Assembly: GCA_000949895.1 (NCBI GenBank)
Contig: JWIT01000001.1
Coordinates: 62,001-126,000, forward strand
DNA length: 64,000 nucleotides
Origin: Agrobacterium arsenijevicii
GTDB taxonomy: Bacteria > Pseudomonadota > Alphaproteobacteria > Rhizobiales > Rhizobiaceae
Reading direction: 5' to 3'
In this document: one piece after another, positions 54,871 to 63,237 of the stretch
Numbering within the stretch: the stretch's first letter is position 1
How the letters are laid out: the number at the start of each line of letters is the position of its first letter
Translations under genes and position numbers: made by a program
Notes under the pieces: generated by a model
What the model was told of the DNA's origin: nothing
What the model saw: the letters and a program-made list of their open reading frames with translations, nothing else
The model's database searches: none

Positions 54871-55740
54871 ATGCCGTACCGGCCGGGCAAGGATTTTCTG
54901 GAGTTTCACGATCTGCCTGCGGATGTGGTCCTGTCGATCATCAACCGCGCGGGAAGTCTGGCGGAGGACTGGTCAAAAGCTGCAGCGCCACAGCTCCTCA
55001 AGGGAAAACGCGTCGGGCTGATCGTCGACGACACCGGCTGGCGCAACACCGCGGCCTTCGATCTCGGTATTCAGGCGATGGGCGGCATTTGCGTTACCGT
55101 TCCGATCAGCTTCAATGGCCGTGAAGAAATTGCCGATCTTGCGGGGTATCTCGACAACTGGTTCGATCTTGTGATTATCCGCACGAAAGAACTCTCGACC
55201 CTTCGGGCGCTTGCAGCCGAAATGCGCGCACCGGTCATCAACGCGCGGACCAAGTCCAATCATCCATGCGAGACGCTTGGCGATCTGGCCTACATCAAAA
55301 GCGCGAGAGGCCGGATAGACGGTCTCAAAGTCGTCGGCGTGGCACCGGATGCCAATATTTTGCGCTCATGGGTCGAAGCCTCGATTTCCCTGCCCATTCA
55401 GGTCACGCAGGTTTACCCCGATCAATGGCATGTCACCGATGCTGCGCTCATCAACCCGAACTTCCGGGCAAGTTCGGATATGGCAGAGTTGCTGGATGCG
55501 GATGTGGTCATTACCGATTCCTGGCCCGCCGGCTCGGATCATCATCTGATCGATTATCGCATATCTGCATCCCTTCTCGACAGGAAGCGGCCCGACGTGA
55601 TCTTTTTGCCCTGCCCGCCGGTCACCCGTGGGCAGGAGGTGACGGCAGACGCCATGGCGCACCCGGCCTGTCACAGCCGGGCTGCGAAGGCGTTTCTTCT
55701 GCACGCGCAAAATGCCCTGATGGAATTTCTTCTCGCCTGA
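54871..55740 (+). CDS. Ornithine/aspartate carbamoyltransferase-like protein lacking the STRTR motif
   Basis: 289-aa protein with the transcarbamylase fold: VISNxNHPCE-type motif reads TKSNHPCETLGDL, the domain-2 ITDSWPAGSDHHLIDYR aligns with the OTC TDTW segment, and LPCPPVTRGQEVT aligns with the [15 protein letters not shown]. The carbamoyl-phosphate loop, which is STRTR in the true ArgF of this window, is replaced here by DDTGWRNT, and the His of HCLP is replaced by Pro. It is probably not an ordinary OTC. ATG at 54871 follows GGAGG. Stand-alone behind the pgi terminator. Substrate unknown. Confidence 0.8.
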   Translation: MPYRPGKDFLEFHDLPADVVLSIINRAGSLAEDWSKAAAPQLLKGKRVGLIVDDTGWRNTAAFDLGIQAMGGICVTVPISFNGREEIADLAGYLDNWFDLVIIRTKELSTLRALAAEMRAPVINARTKSNHPCETLGDLAYIKSARGRIDGLKVVGVAPDANILRSWVEASISLPIQVTQVYPDQWHVTDAALINPNFRASSDMAELLDADVVITDSWPAGSDHHLIDYRISASLLDRKRPDVIFLPCPPVTRGQEVTADAMAHPACHSRAAKAFLLHAQNALMEFLLA

Positions 55741-55755
55741 GACGCGGCAGCGGCC

Positions 55756-56484
55756 TTAGATGTACAGCGCCGCCATTTTGCGCCATGCGCTCGCCCGATG
55801 GGCACGACCGTTCCAGACATGCAACTGATGCCACACCTGCTTCTCTGACAGAACACGGCTCAGATGGTGGTTATTGTCCAGAAAAGGATCAGCATCGCCA
55901 ATGGTGAAAACCATGTCGATGCGGCGCAGGCTTTCGAGCCGCCAGCCGGAGGCAAGGCCGGGCAGGAAATGGCTCGGCATGTGGAAATAGACGTCATCAT
56001 CATAATAGCCGTCGAACAGGTCGCCAAAGGATTCCACCTTCATGGTCAGGTCATAGCGGCCGGAAAAGGCGACAAGCTTGCGAAACAGATGCGGGTGGCG
56101 AAAGACGAGGCTGGCGGCCTGAAACGCCCCGAGACTGCAACCCTGAACGATGATGTCGCCATTTGGGTTCTTCTCGGCCATCAGCGGCAGCACCTCGTTC
56201 AGAATATAATCTTCGAAGGCGGCATGGCGGCGCATACGCTCTGCCGGGGGGTTATAGGCCGCATAAAAAGTCTCTTTGGCCAGCCCCTCGATGCAATAGA
56301 GTTGAAGGTGACCGGCCTCCACTTTATCGGCGAGACTACCGACGAGGCCCAGTTCCTCATATTCGAAGAAGCGCCCGTCCCGGGTGGGGAACATCAGCAC
56401 CTTGGCGCCAGAATGACCGAATATTAACAGCTCCATATCGCGATGAAGCCTTTGACTATACCAGCGGAGATATTCGCGTTTCAT
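55756..56484 (-). CDS. Putative esterase (alpha/beta-hydrolase, EsteraseD-like)
   Basis: 242-aa hydrolase. VQGCSLGAFQAASLVFRHP holds the nucleophile elbow (Ser about residue 119, in G-C-S-L-G), GDADPFLDN the likely acid, and WNGRAHRASAW the likely His. The N-terminal REYLRWYSQRLHRDMELLIFGHSG and MFPTRDGRFFEYE are typical of this small family. No signal peptide. Its ATG overlaps the stop of the upstream acetylxylan-esterase-like gene (ATGA), so the two are translationally coupled. A role on a shared ester or acetylated sugar is inferred. Confidence 0.8.
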   Translation of the reverse strand: MKREYLRWYSQRLHRDMELLIFGHSGAKVLMFPTRDGRFFEYEELGLVGSLADKVEAGHLQLYCIEGLAKETFYAAYNPPAERMRRHAAFEDYILNEVLPLMAEKNPNGDIIVQGCSLGAFQAASLVFRHPHLFRKLVAFSGRYDLTMKVESFGDLFDGYYDDDVYFHMPSHFLPGLASGWRLESLRRIDMVFTIGDADPFLDNNHHLSRVLSEKQVWHQLHVWNGRAHRASAWRKMAALYI

Positions 56485-57446
56485 GGCACCTTGAAAAACT
56501 GTCTGACCTTGTCCTTATGGATCGCATCTTGGGATGCGCTGTCAGCGTATTCGAAATGTCCCGCGTCGAGGATGAAGATTTCATTAAATTTTGATCGTGG
56601 CAGGGCATTGGCCACCGCAAACTGGCAGGGCGGCGCCACCGCCGGGTCGAAAAGAGCGGGCGCAACCAGCATCGGCACCTTTATGCGGGCGGCGGCACAG
56701 GCGGCGTCGAACAGGCGCAGCGTCTCGAGTATGTTGGCATGGGTCTTCTGATAGGTTTGAACAGCATCCGCGCTGCCGATGGTAGGCAACGTCAGCCAGA
56801 ACGGCCGATGCCCGAATGTCGGCACCACCAGATGGCCCCGGTCGATGCGGCTATCGAAGGGTATCGCCAGAGCCCCGATGCCACCGCCGAAGCTGATACC
56901 GCTATATCCCACCTGCCCTTCCAGCCATGGGTAGAGCGTCACGAGCGTGGAGACGGCGATCCAAAGATCATCGACACAACCGCCGATGATGTAATCATCC
57001 TTCCTGTCGATATTGTAAAGGACGTGAAGGGCCGGATCAGACGAAATGGGCGGACAGGCGCTCAGCGAAAGCCCGCGAAAGCAGGGAAACAGCAAGGCTG
57101 TTTCTTCCACCGGCACATCGAAATCGGGTTCGCCTCGACCACCGTAACCATGACCGACGACAAGACCGCGACGCACCTGTCCCTCACGCGGCAGAAGCAT
57201 CCACCCACCGATGCGGAAACCGCCGGTGGAGGTATATGTAATGTCGAGGACGTGCCAGCGGGGATGGCTGAGCTTGCTCTTGCGCAGCACCGGCCTCGGA
57301 TCCGTGGCGAGCGCGCGGCGATAACGCTTCTTCCAGAAATCATCAAAGCCCGGCGGCGCCTCAGGCGGGGTAATGGCCAGCAGCTGCTCGCGCTGCATGC
57401 CATAGGTCGGGTCGAAATCGAAAGGATGGGTTGTCGGAACGCTCAT
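56481..57446 (-). CDS. Acetylxylan esterase/cephalosporin-C deacetylase family protein
   Basis: 321-aa cytoplasmic alpha/beta hydrolase of the AXE1 family. RGLVVGHGYGGRGEPDFD (oxyanion region), VGYSGISFGGGIGALA (nucleophile Ser about residue 185), PALFDPAVAPPCQFAVANA (acid) and ILDAGHFEY (His) give the full catalytic set. DDLWIAVSTLVTLYPW preceding the nucleophile is typical. ATG at 57446 (MSVPTTHP) is chosen as it begins the family-like part. Coupled to the downstream esterase by a four-base overlap. Likely removes acetyl groups from sugars. Confidence 0.85.
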   Translation of the reverse strand: MSVPTTHPFDFDPTYGMQREQLLAITPPEAPPGFDDFWKKRYRRALATDPRPVLRKSKLSHPRWHVLDITYTSTGGFRIGGWMLLPREGQVRRGLVVGHGYGGRGEPDFDVPVEETALLFPCFRGLSLSACPPISSDPALHVLYNIDRKDDYIIGGCVDDLWIAVSTLVTLYPWLEGQVGYSGISFGGGIGALAIPFDSRIDRGHLVVPTFGHRPFWLTLPTIGSADAVQTYQKTHANILETLRLFDAACAAARIKVPMLVAPALFDPAVAPPCQFAVANALPRSKFNEIFILDAGHFEYADSASQDAIHKDKVRQFFKVP

Positions 57447-57572
57447 GCGATGCTTGTTTCGCGAAAACCCGGCGGACACAAGCTTCTTGATATCCAAATA
57501 CCGGTTTTTTACGGCATCGATGAGCGTGACGGGCAACCAGCCACCTGTTCGAAGACGGCTCAATCGCCCTGC

Positions 57573-58499
57573 TTACAACCCGATTTCATGCGCGAAGGGC
57601 GGATTTGCGCCAGCTCGCGAGACGGTGACCGCAGCAGCCTTCGCGCCGAGCGCCAAAGCCTTCCTGATCTGCTCTTCCGTGAGCGAGGCAACCTGAGCCT
57701 TGGTCAGAAGACCCTGCATTTTCAGCGAGGCGAGAACGCCGGCATCGAATGTATCGCCCGCACCGACCGTATCGACAACTTCCACCCGCTCGGAAGCCAC
57801 TTCCACCTTGAAATTGGCGCTGTAACCAACGGCACCCTTGGCACCGCGGGTGACGACGACGAGTTTTGCGCCATGATGCAACCAGTGACGTGCGAGCGTC
57901 TCCTCATCGCCTTCCACTCCGAACCATTCAAGGTCTTCGTCGGAGAATTTTACGATGTCAGACTTCGCCGCCATACGCAGGATGCGGGCCATATGCGCCC
58001 GCTTGTCCTTGATGAAGCCGGGGCGGATATTCGGATCGAGCGAGATGACGCGGTTTTCGTGCTCGCGCATCAGCAGCGCCTCATAGGTGCTGCCGCAGGG
58101 CTCCGGAATGAGGCTGATGGCACCGAAATGCAGCGCCTCGCAATCCGCACCAAGTGCCGGAAGATCGGCCTCGGTAATCATCCGGCCGGCGGTGTTCTCG
58201 TCATAAAAGGCGTAGGTGGCATGGCCATCAACGAGCTTGACGAAGGCGATGGTGGTCGGCCGTGAAAGCGTGGCGCAATAGCTGAAATCCACATTGCTCG
58301 CCCGCAGGGTTGTCCGCAGGATATCGCCCATCATGTCATCGGAAAGACCCGTGAAGAATGCGGACGGGACGCCGAGACGGCCGAGCGCAATCGCCGTGTT
58401 GAAGACCGCTCCACCTGCATAGGGGGCAAAACCAGCCTCACCCAGCGTCGTCTGCCGGGGCAGCATGTCGATCAGGGCTTCACCACAACACAGGATCAT
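57573..58499 (-). CDS. PfkB-family fructokinase
   Basis: 308-aa ribokinase-family sugar kinase. CCGEALIDMLP and YAGGAVFNTAIALGRLGVPSAFFTGLSDD form the substrate region (PfkB signature 1), LDPNIRPGF the sugar site, and DTVGAGDTFDAGVLASL the ATP/anion hole with catalytic Asp (signature 2). Fructose is the likely substrate because of the GEALIDM and NIRP motifs. ATG at 58499 follows AGGAGG. Co-directional with the two esterases downstream. pgi nearby fits hexose use. Confidence 0.88.
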   Translation of the reverse strand: MILCCGEALIDMLPRQTTLGEAGFAPYAGGAVFNTAIALGRLGVPSAFFTGLSDDMMGDILRTTLRASNVDFSYCATLSRPTTIAFVKLVDGHATYAFYDENTAGRMITEADLPALGADCEALHFGAISLIPEPCGSTYEALLMREHENRVISLDPNIRPGFIKDKRAHMARILRMAAKSDIVKFSDEDLEWFGVEGDEETLARHWLHHGAKLVVVTRGAKGAVGYSANFKVEVASERVEVVDTVGAGDTFDAGVLASLKMQGLLTKAQVASLTEEQIRKALALGAKAAAVTVSRAGANPPFAHEIGL

Positions 58500-58563
58500 T
58501 ACGGTCCTCCTCAAACAGCAAATCAAATGGACTTAAATCGATTTAGACGAAGATCGATCGGAA

Positions 58564-58588
58564 GGCCAGCCACAAAGCCGGGCTGGCC
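58564..58588 (-). terminator. Stem-loop after pyrE
   Basis: Perfect 8-bp stem GGCCAGCC/GGCTGGCC with a 9-nt loop, 10 nt past the pyrE stop on the minus strand; no T run follows. Confidence 0.5.
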
Positions 58589-58598
58589 ATATCCGAAA

Positions 58599-59297
58599 TC
58601 AGGATTGCGGCAATTCGCTGACGCCACCGTTCTTTGCCGACCATGGTAGCGGGTTATCGAGGAAAGCTTCCACCCCCGACAGGGTCTTTTCATCGAACAG
58701 TTTTTCAGCCCGGGCGACGGCCAGAACGTCGCGCCAGGTGGTCAGGTAATGCAGCTTGACATTGCCGTTGGCGAAGCGTGCTTCGGCCTCTTCGAAGATG
58801 CCGTAATAGAAGAGCGCAATGCCGTGATCGACGATGCCGCCCGCCGCGCGGATGGCGTCGATGAAGGTAAACATCGAGCCGCCGGCCGTCGTCAGATCCT
58901 CGATGACGAGAACGCGGGCGCCCTCCGGCATGTGACCTTCAATCTGGGCGTTGCGGCCGTGGCCTTTCGGCTTCTTGCGGCAGTAGATCATCGGCAGGCC
59001 AAGGCGCTCGGCAAGGAAAGCGGCGAAGGGAATGCCAGCCGTTTCACCACCCGCCACGCAGTCGAACTTCTCGAAACCGGCCTCGCGCATCACCGCCGCC
59101 GCCGCGAAATCCATCGCCGCCGAGCGGATGCGCGGATAGGAGATGAGCTTGCGCATGTCGATATAAACAGGGCTCTTCATGCCGGAAGCGAAGGTGTATG
59201 GGCTTTCGGAGTTGAAGTGAACCGCCTTGATTTCCCACAACATCTTCGCAACCAGCTCTGCAACAACGGCGCGGTCAGTGAATGTGAAATGGTTCAT
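58599..59297 (-). CDS. pyrE: Orotate phosphoribosyltransferase
   Basis: 232-aa pyrimidine enzyme joining orotate to [52 protein letters not shown] and the PRPP loop [22 protein letters not shown] (about residues 135-156) give the standard set, with the catalytic Lys/His in the [15 protein letters not shown] loop. GGAGAACG precedes the ATG. It follows pyrC on the same strand with 170 bp between, a usual pairing in rhizobia; a terminator for pyrC lies in the gap. Confidence 0.95.
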   Translation of the reverse strand: MNHFTFTDRAVVAELVAKMLWEIKAVHFNSESPYTFASGMKSPVYIDMRKLISYPRIRSAAMDFAAAAVMREAGFEKFDCVAGGETAGIPFAAFLAERLGLPMIYCRKKPKGHGRNAQIEGHMPEGARVLVIEDLTTAGGSMFTFIDAIRAAGGIVDHGIALFYYGIFEEAEARFANGNVKLHYLTTWRDVLAVARAEKLFDEKTLSGVEAFLDNPLPWSAKNGGVSELPQS

Positions 59298-59433
59298 AGG
59301 CGTTCTCCTTTTTCGGCCTTGGTTTATCGCTCCGAAAACCCGGACCGGTTTTCGGAAAGCACAACATCTCGGTTCAGCATTGCAGCGTCCTCAGGCGGCA
59401 CCGGAATTTATGGGCGGATGCCTGAAGACCATA

Positions 59434-59459
59434 ACAAAACCGCCGGCATTGCCGGCGGT
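59434..59459 (-). terminator. Rho-independent terminator of pyrC
   Basis: 9-bp perfect stem ACCGCCGGC/GCCGGCGGT with a tight ATT loop. On the minus strand it is followed by TTTTGTT, 8 nt after the pyrC stop. pyrE thus probably has its own promoter. Confidence 0.85.
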
Positions 59460-59467
59460 CAAAAAAA

Positions 59468-60505
59468 TCAGCTCACGTCCCAATGAAGCGGGAACATCGG
59501 GTCGAACACGGTCACCGGCCCGGCGCCCGTCTCGATCTTGGCGGGAAACGACACCGGCTCCTCGCGCTTGACCAGCGTGATCGTCTCCTCGTTCGGCGCC
59601 AGCCCGTACCAGGCGGGACCGTTGAGGGAAGCGAAGGCTTCCAGTCTGTCGAGGGCGTTTTCCTGCTCGAAGACATGGGCGAGACAGCTCATGGTGTTGA
59701 TCGAGGTATAGATGCCGGCGCAGCCGCAGGCGCATTCCTTCAGCGGATCCACATGCGGGGCGGAATCAGTGCCGAGGAAGAAGCGCGCGTCGCCCGAAGT
59801 CGCAGCTTCGCGCAGCGCCAGCCGATGCTCCTCGCGCTTGGCGACGGGCAGGCAGTAATAATGCGGCTTGATACCGCCGACCAGAATGGCATTGCGGTTG
59901 ATGATGAGATGATGGGTGGTGATGGAACCGGCGAGATTGGCCTTGGACGACTTGATGTACTCCACGCCATCGCGGGTGGTGATGTGCTCCATCGTCACCT
60001 TCAATTCCGGCAGACGCTGGCGCAGAGGCTCCAGAACCGTATCGATGAACGCCTTCTCGCGGTCGAAAATATCAACCTCCGGCGTCGTCACCTCGCCATG
60101 CACGCAAAGCGGCAGGCCGATCTTCGCCATGCGCTCCAGCACCGGCATCGCCTTGTTGAAATCACGCACGCCACCGTGGGAATTCGTGGTCGCGCCTGCG
60201 GGGTAGAGCTTTACGGCGGTGATGAGACCGCTTTTCTTGCCCTCTTCCACATCGTCGGCCTCAGTATCCTCGGTCAGATAGAGGGTCATCAGCGGCTCGA
60301 AACGATCGCCCGCCGGGATGGCCTTGACGATGCGCTCGCGATAGGCGCGGGCATCGGCGGTGGTGACGACCGGCGGCACGAGGTTCGGCATGATGATGGC
60401 GCGGGCGAAATGGCGGCTCGTATCCCCGATCACGCCTTCCAGCATGGCGCCATCACGCAGGTGCAGATGCCAGTCATCAGGGCGGCGAAGGGTGAGCGAC
60501 TTCAT
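59468..60505 (-). CDS. pyrC: Dihydroorotase, class II
   Basis: 345-aa amidohydrolase of pyrimidine synthesis. [10 protein letters not shown] (metal-binding HxH), [13 protein letters not shown] (carboxylated Lys), [17 protein letters not shown] (His), [14 protein letters not shown] (His) and [14 protein letters not shown] (Asp) provide the metal site, in the short class-II form. ATG at 60505 (MKSLTLR) is preferred since GAGG lies upstream at proper spacing and the family starts here. Bounded by terminators on both sides, so monocistronic. Confidence 0.96.
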   Translation of the reverse strand: MKSLTLRRPDDWHLHLRDGAMLEGVIGDTSRHFARAIIMPNLVPPVVTTADARAYRERIVKAIPAGDRFEPLMTLYLTEDTEADDVEEGKKSGLITAVKLYPAGATTNSHGGVRDFNKAMPVLERMAKIGLPLCVHGEVTTPEVDIFDREKAFIDTVLEPLRQRLPELKVTMEHITTRDGVEYIKSSKANLAGSITTHHLIINRNAILVGGIKPHYYCLPVAKREEHRLALREAATSGDARFFLGTDSAPHVDPLKECACGCAGIYTSINTMSCLAHVFEQENALDRLEAFASLNGPAWYGLAPNEETITLVKREEPVSFPAKIETGAGPVTVFDPMFPLHWDVS

Positions 60506-60561
60506 CGGGATACCTCGGAGCATGACGGAATTGGCGCCCGCTTAGCATCTTTCGTCACAGG

Positions 60562-60593
60562 AAAACAGCCGCCGAAGGGCATCGGGCGGCTGT
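60562..60593 (-). terminator. Rho-independent terminator after the racemase-family gene
   Basis: 9-bp stem ACAGCCGCC/GGCGGCTGT on the minus strand, followed by TTTT (60565-60562). It lies about 25 nt past the stop. Confidence 0.8.
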
Positions 60594-60618
60594 AAATGTC
60601 ATTTTTTTGAATTGAGCG

Positions 60619-61656
60619 TCAGATGCCGCCCGCTTCCGGACCCCACACATCCGTCATGGCAAAGCCGTCGGCAAAGGGGTCGAAGGGATCGAGACCGACC
60701 TGATGGAGACCGAAGGTGAAACCGCGCCCGGCAATGGTGGGAATGACGGCAGGACGGCCTGCCACTTCAGTGACGGCGGAAAGGCCGACATCGAATTCCG
60801 AACCGATGATAGAGCGGGACTTGTATTCGTCGCCCACCTTCACCTTACCGCGCGCATAAAGCGTTGCGAGATTGGCGGAATTGCCCGTGCCGCAGGGCGA
60901 ACGATCCGCCCGGCCCGGCCACATCGTGGTGCAGGTGCGAATGGAACCATCTGCGTCCACATCCCGGAACATGACATAGGCAACGCCGGAAATGGCGGGG
61001 ATTTCCGGATGCACGACCGTCATTTCACGGTTGACCAAGTCCTTCAGGATCATGCCCGCCGCCACCAGCTTTGCCGCATTGGCCTTGTCGATGGTCAAGC
61101 CGATCTGGCGGACATCGACTAGCGCATAAAAGATGCCACCATAGGAGATGTCCATCGTCACCTTACCCCATTCTGGCGTGTCGATGGTCACATCCAGCTC
61201 ATGCACGAAGGACGGCACCATGGTCAGTTTGACCTTTTCGCAACGTCCGTCGCGGCAGGTGGCCGTGGCTTTCACCAGACCGGCGGCCGTTTCAAGGATG
61301 ATGACGGTTTCCGGCTCCTGCATCTCCACCATGCCACTTTCCAGAAGCGCTGTCGTCGCGCAGATGGAATTGGAACCGGAGCTGGCATGTGCCTGATCCG
61401 GCTGGAGAATGACGAAAGCGGCATGCGCGTCCGGGTGCTTTGGCGGCAGCAGAAGATTGACCGAGCCCATGGGCGTGCCACGCGGCTCCAGCGTCAGGAA
61501 GCGGCGTAATGCCTCCCCTTTCGGATCGGTATTCATCCAGTGAAGCTGCTCGGCGACGGTGTTGCCGGGAATTTTCGGCGCGCCGCCGGTGACGACACGG
61601 CCGATTTCGCCTTCGCAATGAACATCGAGAAGCTGGAGGGTGCGTTTCCAACGCAT
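60619..61656 (-). CDS. Proline racemase / hydroxyproline epimerase family protein with Ser-Cys pair
   Basis: 345-aa protein of the proline racemase superfamily. The two acid/base positions lie in SGSNSICATTALLESG (Ser where racemases have Cys, about residue 92) and DRSPCGTGNSA (Cys present, about residue 255). Cys/Cys is usual for proline racemase and 4-hydroxyproline 2-epimerase, and Ser/Thr for trans-3-hydroxyproline dehydratase; a Ser/Cys pair is an intermediate type reported for some epimerases. The exact reaction is therefore uncertain. No other hydroxyproline catabolic genes adjoin it in this window. ATG with moderate ribosome-binding site; a terminator follows. Confidence 0.8.
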   Translation of the reverse strand: MRWKRTLQLLDVHCEGEIGRVVTGGAPKIPGNTVAEQLHWMNTDPKGEALRRFLTLEPRGTPMGSVNLLLPPKHPDAHAAFVILQPDQAHASSGSNSICATTALLESGMVEMQEPETVIILETAAGLVKATATCRDGRCEKVKLTMVPSFVHELDVTIDTPEWGKVTMDISYGGIFYALVDVRQIGLTIDKANAAKLVAAGMILKDLVNREMTVVHPEIPAISGVAYVMFRDVDADGSIRTCTTMWPGRADRSPCGTGNSANLATLYARGKVKVGDEYKSRSIIGSEFDVGLSAVTEVAGRPAVIPTIAGRGFTFGLHQVGLDPFDPFADGFAMTDVWGPEAGGI

Positions 61657-61728
61657 GGGATCTTACTCCGGAAGTTGAGCTGTTGACCGGACCATACAGA
61701 TAAAAATACAAGCTGTATACAAATCTTG

Positions 61729-63054
61729 TCAGCGGTTGCGGCATTCCGCGCGGTTGCGATTGGCGGCGGCATCGCAATTCACTCTCGAAGATTGAACAGC
61801 CTGATCATCCACCACGGAGCCGGCCGTATCGCCCACCGATCCGACGGTGTTTTCCATGGAACGGCCGAGCCGTTCGACCTGCCTGCCGTAATTCTCACGG
61901 GTGCGCGGATCGAACACCGCAATCGGCGCGCTGACCACGACGCTCGCCGCCGTTCCGACCGTTTGCGCAGCGCCGATGCTGACGGCACCTATAGCCTCGC
62001 CCAGACCGACATCGGAATCCGTCACCGTCTGGCCGGCGATGAGGCGGTCGCCGATCAGGCGCACGACCTCGGGGCTTTCGGCAAATTTGCCATGGTTCAG
62101 CCGGTCGCCCGATTGCAGCTTGGTCAGATCGAGAACAGTGATGCCGGCTTTTTCCAGCTGGCTGCGATAGGGTTCGACGGAAGGGTCGATCTGGCCCAGC
62201 CGATCGACATTGCCGGAGATGCGGCGCGACAGGCTGAGTGCGCGATCATCCTGCGAGACGAACAAAGTGAATTTCGGCGGTGTCTTGCCGAGGCTGGTGA
62301 ACTGTCGGCTGAACACGTCCACATCCAGATCCGGTGCAGCCAGAATGACATTGCTGATCTTCGGATCGACGCGGCCATTGCGGATGGCCATCTGGCGCAG
62401 TGCCTCCACCGCAAGCCAGGTGCCCATGGAATGCGCCATGACCGTGACTTCGCCAATCGACTTGTCCTTTGCGAGGCGTGTCAGCATTTCCTCCAGCGCA
62501 TCGCGCGAGTAATTGGTGCTTTCCTTGTCGTAATTATAATCGAAAATACTGGCCCGCGATGGCCATGTGAAAACGACAGGCACGACATCCGAGCCGGAAT
62601 CATAGACGATCTGGGCAAAACGATAGACGGATTCCTCGTAACGGTTGTTGAAACCGTGCACGAAAACCAGCACGCGGCGGTCTTTCTGGATATGTTTGCT
62701 GATCCAGCTTTTCGTCTCCGCTTCGGAACGAATTGGTTCTACCGCCACCGTGGTGAAATCCTTCAGCGGGTTTGGCGGCAGCTTTTTCGGCCATTGCACC
62801 TGCCCGACCTTGCGGTTGGCCTTGGGTGGAATCGAGATGGTGACCGCATCGACCTTCAAGCCCGTTCCGCGCTCACCGCCGAAAAGCACGGCGGCATTCT
62901 CCGATGGCGCGCGGGTGGTGGCGACCAGAAGATTGACCGGTGTGGTTCCCGCCACCGTCTGCCCGGTCGGCGTCATGACCCCGATGGGACGCCCCCCGCA
63001 GCTGGCGAGCAGGGCGACAATCGCGATTACGGCCATGAAGCGAATGGGCATCAC
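61729..63054 (-). CDS. Alpha/beta-hydrolase lipoprotein (DUF900 family)
   Basis: 441-aa hydrolase anchored by a lipobox (ALLASC, Cys about residue 19). The catalytic elbow is VMAHSMGTWLAVEAL (Ser about residue 215), with RRVLVFVHGFNNRYEESVYRFAQI as the oxyanion block. VPVVFTWPSRASIFDYNYDKESTNYSR is typical of the DUF900 family of exported esterase/lipase-like proteins. The C-terminal ~100 residues, rich in Gly/Ala/Val, have no known motif. Substrate unknown. It lies 183 bp downstream of the acetyl-CoA hydrolase on the same strand. Confidence 0.85.
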   Translation of the reverse strand: MMPIRFMAVIAIVALLASCGGRPIGVMTPTGQTVAGTTPVNLLVATTRAPSENAAVLFGGERGTGLKVDAVTISIPPKANRKVGQVQWPKKLPPNPLKDFTTVAVEPIRSEAETKSWISKHIQKDRRVLVFVHGFNNRYEESVYRFAQIVYDSGSDVVPVVFTWPSRASIFDYNYDKESTNYSRDALEEMLTRLAKDKSIGEVTVMAHSMGTWLAVEALRQMAIRNGRVDPKISNVILAAPDLDVDVFSRQFTSLGKTPPKFTLFVSQDDRALSLSRRISGNVDRLGQIDPSVEPYRSQLEKAGITVLDLTKLQSGDRLNHGKFAESPEVVRLIGDRLIAGQTVTDSDVGLGEAIGAVSIGAAQTVGTAASVVVSAPIAVFDPRTRENYGRQVERLGRSMENTVGSVGDTAGSVVDDQAVQSSRVNCDAAANRNRAECRNR

Positions 63055-63237
63055 ATCATTCTCCTACAACCCAGAGGCAGCCGGATAGCGGCCAGAGGAT
63101 GTGAATTTCTACCGGAGGCGGAACTGTCGCGCTAGCAACCATCGCGGAAGCGCAGAGATTTCCGCCCCGGTGTGTCCAAACGGACCCAATTGCCTGTCCT
63201 GCGGAACCAGGGGAGCTGATGTTGAAATGCAGGCGAC

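Noticed and set aside
61726..63135. 469-codon + strand frame antisense to the DUF900 hydrolase
   Set aside because: Shadow of the lipoprotein gene; no family features or ribosome-binding site.
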